64,000 nucleotides of DNA from Primorskyibacter flagellatus (GTDB taxonomy: Bacteria > Pseudomonadota > Alphaproteobacteria > Rhodobacterales > Rhodobacteraceae): NCBI RefSeq assembly GCF_014638275.1, contig NZ_BMFJ01000001.1, positions 2,654,338 through 2,718,337 of the forward strand, read 5' to 3'. A program made the translations under genes and the position numbers. Numbering within the stretch: position 1 is the first letter of the stretch; each line of letters begins with the position of its first letter. Positions 8,561 through 16,954 of the stretch are shown here, piece by piece. Below the pieces are notes generated by a model, which was not told where the DNA came from, did no database searches, and worked only from the letters and a program-made list of their open reading frames with translations.

Positions 8561-9307
8561 ATGCTTCTGTCCGACACACTGATGGCGAAAGAGGGCTGTT
8601 CGGCCTGCCCGATCCGGCACCGGGCGGTCTGCGCGCGCTGTGACAGCGACGAGCTCTCGCGGCTGGAGGAGATGAAGTACTACCGCACCTACGAGGCCGG
8701 GCAGCACATCATCTGGTCCGGCGACCGGATGGATTTCGTCGGCTCCGTGGTCAAGGGGATCGCCACGCTGACCCAGACGATGGAGGACGGGCGCACCCAG
8801 ATGGTCGGGCTGCTGCTGCCCTCGGATTTCGTCGGGCGGCCGGGGCGCGAGGGATCGGCCTATGACGTCACCGCGACGACGGAGGTGGTGATGTGCTGTT
8901 TCCGCCGCAAGCCGTTCGAACGGATGATGGAGGAGACACCGCATGTCGCGCACCGCCTGCTCCAGATGACGCTCGACGAACTGGACGCGGCGCGGGAATG
9001 GATGCTGGTTCTCGGCCGCAAGACGGCGCGGGAAAAGATCGCCTCACTCCTGTCGATCATCGCGCGGCGCAGCACGCTTCTGGAACAGCAGGCCGCCGAC
9101 GACGGGGTCGCGATCGACCTGCCGCTGACGCGGGAGGCAATGGCGGATTACCTCGGCCTGACGCTGGAAACGGTGAGCCGGCAGGTCTCTGCGCTCAAGC
9201 GCGACGGGGTGATCGTGCTGGACGGCAAGCGCCGCATCCTGATCCCCGACATGGAACGTCTTTTGGAAGAGGCCGGCGACGACAGCGACGGCGGCCTGCC
9301 GGTCTGA
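8561..9307 (+). CDS. fnrL: Oxygen-sensing transcriptional regulator FnrL
   Basis: 248 residues of the Crp/Fnr family. The N-terminal cysteine cluster CSACPIRHRAVCARC (Cys13, 16, 24, 27), plus Cys112/113 at the expected later position, supports an oxygen-labile [4Fe-4S] cluster. The cyclic-nucleotide-like beta roll follows, then a dimer helix and a helix-turn-helix whose recognition helix TLETVSRQVSALKRDG carries the E..SR contacts for TTGAT half-sites. In R. sphaeroides FnrL activates cbb3 oxidase and anaerobic heme synthesis, and here ccoNOQP and hemN are close by with matching boxes. A ribosome-binding site GAAGGGG precedes ATG 8561. Assignment is secure. Confidence 0.96.
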   Translation: MLLSDTLMAKEGCSACPIRHRAVCARCDSDELSRLEEMKYYRTYEAGQHIIWSGDRMDFVGSVVKGIATLTQTMEDGRTQMVGLLLPSDFVGRPGREGSAYDVTATTEVVMCCFRRKPFERMMEETPHVAHRLLQMTLDELDAAREWMLVLGRKTAREKIASLLSIIARRSTLLEQQAADDGVAIDLPLTREAMADYLGLTLETVSRQVSALKRDGVIVLDGKRRILIPDMERLLEEAGDDSDGGLPV

Positions 9308-9487
9308 GCGTCATCCAGGCCGGGCAGTGCGCGCCGACCGCACCGTTGCGTATCTGCCGGTCCGCCTTTGCGGGGCCTGTCACAAAGATATGCGGGTACG
9401 TTGACCTGGACGTCGCAAAACCGTCCTAGCCCTTGCCGCGGGGGCAAACAGCGCCCCTCCAGACACAACAAAAACAAGGGAAACCTG

Positions 9488-10543
9488 ATGACCCGCAATC
9501 TTGTTGCCGGGACTGTCATTGCGCTTGCGCTGACGACTCCTGCCTTTGCTGCCACCTACAACACGCTCTCCGGCCAGGCGCCCCTGGTGATCGCGCATCG
9601 CGGTGCCAGCGGCTACCTGCCCGAACATACGCTTGGCGCCTATGAGCTCGCGATCCGGATGGGCGCGGATGTCGTCGAACCTGACCTTCAGACCACCCGC
9701 GACGGTGTGCTTGTCGCGATGCACGACAGCACGCTGACCCGGACGACCAACGTCGAGGACCTGTTCGCGCCCCGCAACGGTGGCTATCGTGTGTCCGATT
9801 TCACCCTAGCCGAGATCAAGACGCTGACGGTCGAACCGACCCGCACCGCGTCGACCAGCTATCCGGGCTACACGCCGAGCATGTCCGATCCCTTCACCGT
9901 GCCGACCTTTGCCGAGGTGATGGAGTTCGTGAACGCGCACAACACAACTTCGGGCGCGAAGATCGGGATCTATCCCGAGGCCAAGACGCCGAACAGTTTC
10001 GCGATGAATGCGCAGATCCTCGAGGAGATGCAGTCCCACGGGTTCACCGACCGGTCCGACAACAGCTTCATCCAGACCTTCAGTCACGAAGGCGCGCGGC
10101 AGCTGTCCCTGATGCAGGACATCCTTGGCATGGACAATGCCATCGCCGCCCTTGGTTACGCGCAGCTGACGCCGGAGGGTTACGCGCTTTACGACTCCAC
10201 CACGCGCACCTCCAACCTGCTGAGCGACCTGGCGCTGTTCGTCGACGGGCTGGGCGTCAGCCTGGGCGGTGCGCTGAGCGCGGAGTTCATCGCCGAAGCG
10301 CATGCCCTCGGTCTGCAGGTTCATGGCTGGACGTTCCGTCCGACCACAGCGGAAGCGGCGGAGGAGCAGTTCCTGCCGTGGCTCGAAGCCGGGATGGACG
10401 GGTTCTTCACCGACTATTCCCTGCTGGCGGTGGAATTCCTCGAGGCGCACGAACTGAACGCCGTGCCGGTTCCGGCAGGCCTGCCGCTGCTGGCGGGCGG
10501 GTTCGGGGCGCTGGCCCTGTTGCGCCGCCGCCGGACGGCCTGA
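9488..10543 (+). CDS. Secreted glycerophosphodiester phosphodiesterase with VPLPA-CTERM-like tail
   Basis: 351 residues. A signal peptide (MTRNLVAGTVIALALTTPAF) leads into a GlpQ-type TIM barrel: IAHRGASGYLPEHT, VVEPDLQTTRDGVLVAMHD and the later FIQTFSHEG, KIGIYPEAK and LQVHGWTFRP motifs. GlpQ enzymes hydrolyse deacylated phospholipid headgroups to glycerol-3-phosphate and an alcohol. The C-terminus VPVPAGLPLLAGG, hydrophobic segment and RRRRTA is an exosortase-type sorting tail, suggesting processing and surface or matrix location; that is unusual for GlpQ. The ATG 9488 is preferred to upstream starts because it begins the signal peptide. It converges with the usp gene across a strong hairpin. 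No FNR box is seen in its 180-bp upstream gap. Confidence 0.9.
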   Translation: MTRNLVAGTVIALALTTPAFAATYNTLSGQAPLVIAHRGASGYLPEHTLGAYELAIRMGADVVEPDLQTTRDGVLVAMHDSTLTRTTNVEDLFAPRNGGYRVSDFTLAEIKTLTVEPTRTASTSYPGYTPSMSDPFTVPTFAEVMEFVNAHNTTSGAKIGIYPEAKTPNSFAMNAQILEEMQSHGFTDRSDNSFIQTFSHEGARQLSLMQDILGMDNAIAALGYAQLTPEGYALYDSTTRTSNLLSDLALFVDGLGVSLGGALSAEFIAEAHALGLQVHGWTFRPTTAEAAEEQFLPWLEAGMDGFFTDYSLLAVEFLEAHELNAVPVPAGLPLLAGGFGALALLRRRRTA

Positions 10544-10550
10544 ACCACGG

Positions 10551-10579
10551 GACCGGAGGCCGCGTGGCGGCCTCCGGTC
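10551..10579. terminator. Bidirectional hairpin between GDPD and usp genes
   Basis: Perfect 13-bp stem, GACCGGAGGCCGC / GCGGCCTCCGGTC, with loop GTG, between convergent genes. T-tracts are lacking on both sides, so termination strength is uncertain. Confidence 0.55.
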
Positions 10580-10601
10580 TCCGCCCCGGCGGGCGGTCCC
10601 G

Positions 10602-11441
10602 TCAGTGGGCCATGAGGACCGGGACGCCGGTTTCCTCGAGCATGTCGCGAGTCGCACCGCCAAGGATCGACTCGCGGAAGCGGGAGTGGCCGTAGGCGCC
10701 CATCACGATCAGATCGGCCCCGGTGTCGGTGGCATGGCGGCGGATCACGTCCGAGACACGGGGCATGGTGCGGGCCAGCACGTCGATGTCGGGGCGGATG
10801 CCGTGACGCGACAGCCAGGCGGCGAGCTGCCCTCCGGGGTCGGAGCGGCCGGGGCCGTGCACCGGCGGATCGATGACGACGATCTGCACCGACTCCGCCT
10901 CTCTCAGCAGCGGCAGGGCGGCGCGGATGGCAGACAGCGCCTCGGCGCTTTCGTTCCAGCAGAGCAGCGCACGCTTCGGCGTGGCGGACAGGTCCGCGCG
11001 GTCGGGCAGGACCAGAGCGGGGGCGCGGCCGCCGAACATCGCGGCTTCGGTCAGCGGCTCCATCTCAACCCCACGCGATTTTCCGTAGGGTTTCGGCAGG
11101 ATCACGAGGTCCGAGAAACGCGCGTGCAGGGCCACGTGGCGCGACAGGTCGGTCAGCTGGCAGACGCCGGTGTCGGTGCCCCAGGTGGCCTCGGTCCGCG
11201 ACAGGATGCGCTGCGCCTCGGCCTCCAGCTCCTCCGCCTCCTCGCCAGCGCGGGTGATGGCCTCCTGCAGGATCAGGGCGTTGGCCCCGGCGTAGTAATA
11301 GCCCATCTGGCTGCGGTCGACACCCAGACACAGCACGTCGAGATGGGCCTCGTGGCGATGCGCCATGGCGGCCGCGGCCTCCAGCACCGGCGCGGCCAGT
11401 GTCTTGTCGGTCAGGATCGTTGAGAGGGTCTTCAGGGTCAT
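10602..11441 (-). CDS. Universal stress protein (tandem UspA type)
   Basis: 279 residues, twice the size of a single Usp domain. The C-terminal half carries MGAYGHSRFRESILGGATRD, close to the Usp nucleotide-loop pattern G-x2-G-x9-G but ending GGAT rather than the usual G-S/T, so ATP binding is doubtful. The N-terminal half is degenerate. The start at 11441 is set by GAGGAGG just upstream; longer in-frame starts lack similarity. It diverges from ccoNOQP across a 215-bp region with two FNR boxes, so low-oxygen control is likely. A Usp gene beside FnrL-controlled oxidase genes is a known arrangement in Rhodobacteraceae. Confidence 0.88.
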   Translation of the reverse strand: MTLKTLSTILTDKTLAAPVLEAAAAMAHRHEAHLDVLCLGVDRSQMGYYYAGANALILQEAITRAGEEAEELEAEAQRILSRTEATWGTDTGVCQLTDLSRHVALHARFSDLVILPKPYGKSRGVEMEPLTEAAMFGGRAPALVLPDRADLSATPKRALLCWNESAEALSAIRAALPLLREAESVQIVVIDPPVHGPGRSDPGGQLAAWLSRHGIRPDIDVLARTMPRVSDVIRRHATDTGADLIVMGAYGHSRFRESILGGATRDMLEETGVPVLMAH

Positions 11442-11505
11442 GTCGTCCTCCTCGGGCGGGGTTCCGGTATGCCGGACAGCCTGCGCCCTCCGGGGGACGC
11501 GCGCC

Positions 11506-11519
11506 TTGACCAGGGTCAA
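11506..11519. promoter_or_regulatory. FNR box, usp-proximal
   Basis: TTGACCAGGGTCAA fits TTGAY-N4-RTCAA. It is centred about 72 bp from the usp start, suiting activation of usp. Confidence 0.7.
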
Positions 11520-11537
11520 ATCCAGCGGCGGAAAAAC

Positions 11538-11551
11538 TTGACGCAGATCAA
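11538..11551. promoter_or_regulatory. FNR box, ccoN-proximal
   Basis: TTGACGCAGATCAA fits TTGAY-N4-RTCAA. It is centred about 112 bp upstream of ccoN, leaving room for a class II FNR promoter and a leader of about 70 nt. Confidence 0.75.
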
Positions 11552-11656
11552 GGCCGCCGGTCGGCGCAGCGCCGATAAGCGGGGCGTCAACACGGCCGGA
11601 TGCGGCCGGGCGCGGGATGCCCGATTCCCGACGCCGAACGGACGAAGGGACGCGAC

Positions 11657-13261
11657 ATGACAGATACACTGAAGCTCATCGCGCTTGGCCTGATTGCCCT
11701 ATTCGCGGCAATCGCGGCCAACCATGCGCGCGATCTGGCGTATATGGTGAACGCGCTTGTGGTCATGCTGACCGCCGGCGGCCTGTTCCTCTACACGCTG
11801 CGGATGACCGGAGAGGAGCGCCCCGTGCGTGACGTCTCGGGCGAATACATGGACGATGTCGTCCGCTACGGCGTGATCGCCACGGCCTTCTGGGGGGTGG
11901 TCGGGTTCCTTGTCGGGGTGGTCATCGCCTTCCAGCTGGCCTTTCCGGCGCTTAATTTCGACTGGGCGCAGGGGATGGCGAACTTCGGGCGCCTGCGTCC
12001 GCTGCATACCTCGGCGGTGATCTTCGCCTTCGGGGGGAACGCGCTGATCTGCACCTCCTTCTACGTGGTGCAGCGGACGTCGGCGACGCGGCTCTGGGGC
12101 GGCAACCTCGCCTGGTTCGTGTTCTGGGGCTATAACCTGTTCATCGTGCTGGCGGCGCTGAGCTATGTGCTGGGCGGGTCGCAGTCCAAGGAATACGCAG
12201 AGCCCGAGTGGTATATCGACCTGTGGCTGACGGTTGTCTGGGTTGCCTACCTCGCCGTGTTCCTCGGCACGATCATCATGCGGAAGGAACGCCACATCTA
12301 CGTGGCCAACTGGTTCTTCCTGTCCTTCATCGTGACCGTAGCGATGCTGCACGTGGTCAACAACCTCTCCGTCCCGGTGTCGCTGTTCGGGTCCAAATCG
12401 GTGCAGGTCTTCGCGGGCGTGCAGGATGCCATGACCCAGTGGTGGTACGGGCATAACGCCGTCGGCTTCTTCCTGACGGCCGGGTTCCTGGGAATGATGT
12501 ACTACTTCATTCCGAAGCGCGCTGAGCGGCCGGTCTATTCCTACAAGCTGTCGATCATCCACTTCTGGGCGCTGATCTTCCTCTACATCTGGGCCGGGCC
12601 GCACCACCTGCACTACACCGCCCTGCCCGACTGGGCCTCGACCCTCGGGATGGTGTTCTCGGTCGTGCTGTGGATGCCGTCCTGGGGCGGGATGATCAAC
12701 GGGCTGATGACGCTGTCGGGGGCCTGGGACAAGCTGCGCACCGATCCGGTGATCCGGATGATGGTGATCGCCGTCGGCTTCTACGGCATGTCGACCTTCG
12801 AGGGCCCGATGATGTCGATCCGCGCGGTCAACTCGCTGTCGCATTACACCGACTGGACCATCGGGCACGTGCATTCCGGCGCGCTTGGCTGGAACGGGAT
12901 GATCACCTTCGGGGCGCTCTACTTCCTCGTGCCCAAGCTGTGGAACCGGGCGGAAGTCTATTCGCTGAAGCTGGTGAACTGGCACTTCTGGCTCGCCACC
13001 ATCGGCATCGTTCTCTACGCGGCGTCGATGTGGGTGACCGGCATCATGGAAGGCCTGATGTGGCGCGAGGTGGATGCCAACGGGTTCCTCGTGAACTCCT
13101 TCGCCGACACGGTTGCCGCGAAGTTTCCGATGTACGTGGTGCGGGGCCTCGGCGGGGTCATGTACCTGACCGGCGCGATCATCATGTGCGTGAACCTGTG
13201 GCTGACGGTGCGCCGTCAGCCGGAAGAAGCCAGCGCCAACGGCCTCGTGCCCGCGGAATAA
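11657..13261 (+). CDS. ccoN: cbb3-type cytochrome c oxidase subunit I
   Basis: 534 residues, the catalytic heme-copper subunit of the high-affinity cbb3 oxidase in the inner membrane. Twelve or more membrane helices are evident. Heme b/b3 and CuB ligand motifs are readable: [43 protein letters not shown] and [20 protein letters not shown] 11657 is chosen because [19 protein letters not shown] begins the membrane region and GAAGGGA lies upstream. It is first in a ccoNOQP operon with 12-, 10- and 1-base gaps. Expression is likely FnrL-dependent through the box at 11538-11551. Confidence 0.97.
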   Translation: MTDTLKLIALGLIALFAAIAANHARDLAYMVNALVVMLTAGGLFLYTLRMTGEERPVRDVSGEYMDDVVRYGVIATAFWGVVGFLVGVVIAFQLAFPALNFDWAQGMANFGRLRPLHTSAVIFAFGGNALICTSFYVVQRTSATRLWGGNLAWFVFWGYNLFIVLAALSYVLGGSQSKEYAEPEWYIDLWLTVVWVAYLAVFLGTIIMRKERHIYVANWFFLSFIVTVAMLHVVNNLSVPVSLFGSKSVQVFAGVQDAMTQWWYGHNAVGFFLTAGFLGMMYYFIPKRAERPVYSYKLSIIHFWALIFLYIWAGPHHLHYTALPDWASTLGMVFSVVLWMPSWGGMINGLMTLSGAWDKLRTDPVIRMMVIAVGFYGMSTFEGPMMSIRAVNSLSHYTDWTIGHVHSGALGWNGMITFGALYFLVPKLWNRAEVYSLKLVNWHFWLATIGIVLYAASMWVTGIMEGLMWREVDANGFLVNSFADTVAAKFPMYVVRGLGGVMYLTGAIIMCVNLWLTVRRQPEEASANGLVPAE

Positions 13262-13273
13262 GGAGACCTGACA

Positions 13274-14065
13274 ATGGCACTTGAAAAAGACCCCCTACCG
13301 GCTTCGGCGACGGGGATCGGCGACCGGCCGAAACGGCGCTCCTTCCTCGACCGGCACAAGGTGCTCGAGAAGAACGCGACGCTGCTGCTCGCCCTGTCCT
13401 TCGCCGTGGTCACCGTGGGCGGGATCGTGGAGATCGCCCCCCTGTTCTACCTGGAAAACACCATCGAGGACGTGGAGGGCATGCGCCCCTACACCCCGCT
13501 GGAACTGACAGGCCGGGACATCTACATCCGGGAGGGCTGCTACGTCTGCCATTCCCAGATGATCCGCCCGATGCGGGACGAGGTGGAGCGCTACGGCCAC
13601 TATTCGCTGGCGGCGGAGAGCAAGTACGACCATCCGTTCCAGTGGGGATCGAAGCGGACCGGGCCGGACCTGGCGCGGGTCGGCGGACGCTATTCGGACG
13701 AATGGCATGTCGATCACCTGCGCGATCCGCAGTCGGTGGTGCCGGAATCGGTGATGCCGAAGTACGGCTTCCTCGAGGATACCCTGATCGACGGGCGCTA
13801 CGTGCAGGACCTGATGGCGACCCATGCCTTCGTCGGCGTCCCCTACACGGAGGAGATGCTGGAGAACGCGCAGTCGGACTTTGCCGTACAGGCCGATCCC
13901 GACAAGGACTACGACGGGTTGCAGGGCCGCTATGGCGAGAGCGCGCAGGTGCGCAACTTCGACGGCAAGCCGGGGGTGTCCGAAATGGATGCGCTGGTGG
14001 CCTATCTCCAGATGCTCGGGACGCTGGTCGATTTCTCGACCTTCACGCCCGACGCCAGCCGGTAA
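13274..14065 (+). CDS. ccoO: cbb3-type cytochrome c oxidase subunit II (monoheme cytochrome c)
   Basis: 263 residues. One N-terminal membrane anchor ([20 protein letters not shown]) holds a periplasmic cytochrome c domain with a single heme site, [12 protein letters not shown], followed by [20 protein letters not shown] and [12 protein letters not shown] with the distal Met ligand. It passes electrons from CcoP to CcoN. A strong AAGGAG precedes ATG 13274, and the ccoN stop is 12 bases upstream. The first ~20 residues ([19 protein letters not shown]) are longer than in many homologues. Confidence 0.97.
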   Translation: MALEKDPLPASATGIGDRPKRRSFLDRHKVLEKNATLLLALSFAVVTVGGIVEIAPLFYLENTIEDVEGMRPYTPLELTGRDIYIREGCYVCHSQMIRPMRDEVERYGHYSLAAESKYDHPFQWGSKRTGPDLARVGGRYSDEWHVDHLRDPQSVVPESVMPKYGFLEDTLIDGRYVQDLMATHAFVGVPYTEEMLENAQSDFAVQADPDKDYDGLQGRYGESAQVRNFDGKPGVSEMDALVAYLQMLGTLVDFSTFTPDASR

Positions 14066-14075
14066 GGGGGCGATC

Positions 14076-14267
14076 ATGAACACCTATTCTCTGCTCAGAG
14101 AATTCGCGGACAGCTGGATGCTGCTGGCGATGTTCACCTTCTTCGGGGCCTGCGTGCTCTGGGTGTTGCGGCCCGGGTCCCGGCGGACCTACCGCGATAC
14201 CGCCGCGATCCCCTTCCGCAACGAAACGAAACCTGCCGCCGGCGCGGATGCCGGCAAGGAGGTCTGA
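14076..14267 (+). CDS. ccoQ: cbb3-type cytochrome c oxidase subunit IV
   Basis: 63 residues with one membrane helix ([19 protein letters not shown]) and a short charged cytoplasmic tail containing [12 protein letters not shown], a recognisable CcoQ feature. CcoQ stabilises the oxidase complex, and in R. sphaeroides it also takes part in redox signalling to PrrB (family knowledge). Position between ccoO and ccoP confirms the call; its TGA ends one base before the ccoP ATG. Confidence 0.95.
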   Translation: MNTYSLLREFADSWMLLAMFTFFGACVLWVLRPGSRRTYRDTAAIPFRNETKPAAGADAGKEV

Positions 14268-14268
14268 G

Positions 14269-15129
14269 ATGAGCGACGATCTGAGAAAGCAGCACGGCAC
14301 GACCGGCCACAGCTGGGACGGGATCGAGGAGCTGAACACCCCCCTGCCCCGATGGTGGCTGTGGACCTTCTACGCCTGTATCGTCTGGGGCATCGGCTAT
14401 ACCATTGCCTACCCGGCCTGGCCGATGATCAGCCGGGCGACCGGCGGGGTGCTGGGCTATTCGACCCGTGGGGAAGTCGCGGCAGAAATTGACGCGGTGG
14501 CGCAATCCAACGCGGCGATCAACGACCGGCTCGCCTCGGTTCCCCTGACGGACATCGCGGGGGACCCGGAGCTGAACCAGTATGCCGTTTCGGCGGGCGG
14601 TGCGGTTTTCATGACCTGGTGTGCGCAATGCCACGGGTCGGGCGCGGCGGGGGCCAAGGGGTATCCCAACCTGCTGGACGACGACTGGCTCTGGGGTGGC
14701 GACATGGAGGCGATCCACCAAACCATCGCCAACGGCGTGCGCAACGAGGAGGGCGACGATCCGCGCTATTCCGAGATGCCGGCGTTCGGGCGGGACGACC
14801 TGCTCGAGAAGGGCGACATCGAGGCGGTGGTGAACTACGTCATGTCCCTGTCGGGTACGCCGGTGGACGCGGGGCAGGTCGCGGCCGGGGCGGTGGTTTT
14901 TGCCGACAACTGCGCCTCCTGTCACGGCGAGAACGGGACGGGCGACCGCGACCAGGGGGCGCCGAACCTGGCGGATGCGATCTGGCTTTACGGCGGGGAC
15001 TATCCGACCCTGATCGAAACGGTGAGCAATGCCCGCTTCGGGGTCATGCCCGCCTGGGGTCCGCGTCTGAGCGAGGCGCAGATCCGCGCGGTTTCCGCCT
15101 ATGTGCATCAGCTTGGCGGGGGCGAATAG
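14269..15129 (+). CDS. ccoP: cbb3-type cytochrome c oxidase subunit III (diheme cytochrome c)
   Basis: 286 residues. An N-terminal cytoplasmic stretch with [19 protein letters not shown] precedes the membrane helices, then two periplasmic cytochrome c domains with heme sites WCAQCHG (about residue 122) and NCASCHG (about residue 215). It receives electrons from soluble or membrane cytochromes c. AGGAGG overlaps the end of ccoQ and serves as ribosome-binding site. The ccoGHIS maturation genes that usually follow in this order are not downstream; the next 267 bp are repeat-like and the following gene is unrelated and on the other strand. Confidence 0.97.
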   Translation: MSDDLRKQHGTTGHSWDGIEELNTPLPRWWLWTFYACIVWGIGYTIAYPAWPMISRATGGVLGYSTRGEVAAEIDAVAQSNAAINDRLASVPLTDIAGDPELNQYAVSAGGAVFMTWCAQCHGSGAAGAKGYPNLLDDDWLWGGDMEAIHQTIANGVRNEEGDDPRYSEMPAFGRDDLLEKGDIEAVVNYVMSLSGTPVDAGQVAAGAVVFADNCASCHGENGTGDRDQGAPNLADAIWLYGGDYPTLIETVSNARFGVMPAWGPRLSEAQIRAVSAYVHQLGGGE

Positions 15130-15274
15130 CCCCTGCCCCACGGCTCCCCCGCCGACCAGAGGGGGCTTGCACCGGCCCGTCCGCGCCTCCCGCGTCTCCC
15201 GGATGGGCCGGTTTTCATTCGCTATCGGCGGTATCGGGTCCGGGTCCGGCGTGTCTGCTACCACTTGGGCGGGT

Positions 15275-15303
15275 GTCATCCTCGGGCTTGACCGGAGGAT
15301 CAC
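15275..15303. repeat. Half copy of the GTCATC..GATGAC-type repeat
   Basis: GTCATCCTCGGGCTTGACC followed by GGAGGATCAC closely matches the reverse complement of the right arm at 1853-1883. It lies in the 267-bp gene-free stretch after ccoP. Confidence 0.6.
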
Positions 15304-15351
15304 GGCTTTCGGATTGGCAGCACTTCCGCCACCACCCGAGCCATCGCGGAT

Positions 15352-15387
15352 CCCTCTCCCCTCGGGGGAAAGGGCCGGGGTGAGGGG
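15352..15387. repeat. CCCTCTCCC/GGGTGAGGGG repeat, single copy
   Basis: CCCTCTCCCCTCGGGGG continues into AAAGGGCCGGGGTGAGGGG. The end is shared with the third unit of the array at 49584-49756 (GGGTTGGGGTGAGGGG). It sits just before the end of the amidohydrolase gene on the minus strand. Confidence 0.6.
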
Positions 15388-15396
15388 AACGCCGCG

Positions 15397-16254
15397 TTAT
15401 TCCGCCGCCAGCGGCAGGGCGCGGCCGATCTCCGTCACTTCGGCGATGACGGCTTCGATCACCTTGCGGAATTCCTCGAAATCCGGGCGAGGGGTGATCG
15501 TGCGTTCATCCATGTAGAGCGCGCGGTCGATCTCGATCTGCACCGCGTGCTGGCGGCGCGAGGGTCGGCCGTAGTGCTGGGTGACGAAAGCCCCGGCGAA
15601 GGGCGCGTTGCGGGCGACGGCGAGTCCGGCGCGGGTCAGGATGGCCTCGATCTCTCCGACCACGGCGGTGGAGGCGGAGGCGCCGAACCGGTCGCCCAGC
15701 ACCACGTCGGGACGGCGCGCGCCGGAGCGTACGACACAGTCCACCGCCTCGTGCGGCATGGAGTGGCAGTCGATCAGGATCGCCTCGCCGAACATCTCTT
15801 GCGCGGTGACGATCCGGGACTGCAGCGCGCGGTGATAGGGGTGCCAGTAGCGGGTCAGGCGGGCCTGCGCCTCGGACAGCGGGATGCGGCCGCGATAGAT
15901 CGCGCGTCCGTTGGACACCACGCGGGGGATGACCCCGAGGCCGGAGGCGATACGCGGATTGTGCCCGCCGCGCCGGACGCCCTCCACCACCGAACTGTCG
16001 AGTTCGTCCGCCCCGCGGTTCAGGTCGACAAAGGCGCGCGGCACGCGGGCGGCGAGCAGAGGCGCGCCGTGGTCCACTGCGGACATGAACAAACGGTCGA
16101 CGAAGGCATCTTCGGAGGACCGGATCGCGCGGTCGTCGAGAACGGATGCAGCGCGGAAAGAGTCCGTGTAGTCGCAGCCCGAATGCGGGGATGCGAAGAC
16201 CACCGAGGTGGTCAACCGCGCGGGCAGGTACAGGTCGAATCCGGGTGTCGTCAT
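15397..16254 (-). CDS. N-formylglutamate amidohydrolase family protein
   Basis: 285 residues of the HutG-like N-formylglutamate amidohydrolase family, which releases formate from formylglutamate in histidine breakdown. Motifs include VVFASPHSGCDY with the first metal-binding His, SSEDAFVDRLF, PRAFVDLNRGADELD, LIDCHSMPHEA and the C-terminal HAVQIEIDRALYMDE. No other hut genes are adjacent, so the true substrate may be another N-acyl amino acid. An in-frame ATG 30 bases further upstream exists; 16254 is chosen because a weak GGAAGG lies before it and MTTPGFDLYLP fits the family start. Confidence 0.87.
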   Translation of the reverse strand: MTTPGFDLYLPARLTTSVVFASPHSGCDYTDSFRAASVLDDRAIRSSEDAFVDRLFMSAVDHGAPLLAARVPRAFVDLNRGADELDSSVVEGVRRGGHNPRIASGLGVIPRVVSNGRAIYRGRIPLSEAQARLTRYWHPYHRALQSRIVTAQEMFGEAILIDCHSMPHEAVDCVVRSGARRPDVVLGDRFGASASTAVVGEIEAILTRAGLAVARNAPFAGAFVTQHYGRPSRRQHAVQIEIDRALYMDERTITPRPDFEEFRKVIEAVIAEVTEIGRALPLAAE

Positions 16255-16305
16255 GGGCCTTCCGATCGCCGCAGCATAGCGCAAAAACTTTCACCGCCAA
16301 AAGGC

Positions 16306-16333
16306 TTGATCCCCCTCCCGACTCTTATTATAG
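16306..16333 (+). promoter_or_regulatory. Possible sigma70 promoter for tRNA-Val/rpmJ
   Basis: TTGATC (16306-16311) and TTATAG (16328-16333) are 16 bp apart, about 65 bp before the tRNA. The match is partial and the call tentative. Confidence 0.35.
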
Positions 16334-16400
16334 ACACGCGAACCGGCGCGGGACCCCCGCGCCCCTTTTGCTTGAAGGGGGCGGACCAGCGCAGGGACAT

Positions 16401-16475
16401 GGGCGGTTAGCTCAGCGGTAGAGCACTTCGTTGACATCGAAGGGGTCACAAGTTCGATCCTTGTACCGCCCACCA
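16401..16475 (+). tRNA. tRNA-Val (anticodon GAC)
   Basis: A full cloverleaf can be folded by eye. The acceptor GGGCGGT pairs with ACCGCCC, the D arm is GCTC/GAGC, the anticodon stem CTTCG/CGAAG carries loop TTGACAT with GAC at positions 34-36, and the T arm is ACAAG-TTCGATC-CTTGT. The CCA end is encoded (16473-16475). It reads GUC and GUU valine codons. Confidence 0.96.
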
Positions 16476-16557
16476 TGTTTCACCGGCCCAAGGCTGCAAG
16501 GTCTCGGGTCAGATTGCGAATCAGGCGCTCGCCGCGCCGCGAAGAAGGAGATGGCCG

Positions 16558-16683
16558 ATGAAGGTCCGTAACTCGCTCCGCTCGCTGAAGCAGCGCCACC
16601 GCGATTGCCGGATCGTGCGCCGCAAGGGCCGCGTCTATGTGATCAACAAGACGCAGCGGAAGTTCAAAGCCCGCCAGGGCTGA
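16558..16683 (+). CDS. rpmJ: 50S ribosomal protein L36, type B (zinc-independent)
   Basis: 41 residues: it starts [20 protein letters not shown] and ends with [12 protein letters not shown]. The full zinc-ligand set of type A L36 (C-x2-C-x12-C-x4-H) is missing; only one Cys remains. This and the longer C-terminus mark the alternative YkgO-type L36. AAGGAG lies seven bases before ATG 16558. It follows tRNA-Val by 82 bases and ends in a clear terminator, so the two may form one short transcript. Confidence 0.94.
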   Translation: MKVRNSLRSLKQRHRDCRIVRRKGRVYVINKTQRKFKARQG

Positions 16684-16708
16684 GACCAGCGACATCACGA
16701 CACTGAAG

Positions 16709-16735
16709 GCCGCCCTCCGGGGCGGCTTTTTGTTT
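16709..16735 (+). terminator. Intrinsic terminator after rpmJ
   Basis: Stem GCCGCCC/GGGCGGC (7 bp) with loop TCCG, followed directly by TTTTTGTTTG. It is 25 bases after the rpmJ stop. Confidence 0.92.
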
Positions 16736-16914
16736 GGGTATCTTCATTGAGAATCGGGTCCGCCGCGCAGGCGCCGTTTTCGTGACCGCAGTCGGGGCAA
16801 AGGGAAATCGGGCCAGATTATGGCGGAGATTCCCTGACAATGCGCGGGTCTCGCCTGAATTTTGCCCCATTTGTGTACAGTACGCCTAAAAATTTGACGC
16901 TGTGCGAACGCATG

Positions 16915-16950
16915 GGCTCCAATGTTTAATCTTTTGTAAATATTGGAGCC
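16915..16950 (+). promoter_or_regulatory. Hairpin sequestering the ribosome-binding site of the gene at 16955
   Basis: Left arm GGCTCCAATGTTTA (16915-16928), loop ATCTTTTG, right arm TAAATATTGGAGCC (16937-16950). The 14-bp stem has one G-T pair. The right arm contains the Shine-Dalgarno core TTGGAG, and ATG follows four bases later. Folded RNA would hide the ribosome-binding site; as DNA the same palindrome could be an operator. Confidence 0.6.
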
Positions 16951-16954
16951 GATC

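Noticed and set aside
9395..9420. Possible FNR box or sigma70 promoter before the glycerophosphodiesterase gene
   Set aside because: Only one half-site (TTGAC) is present and no -10 at good spacing was found.
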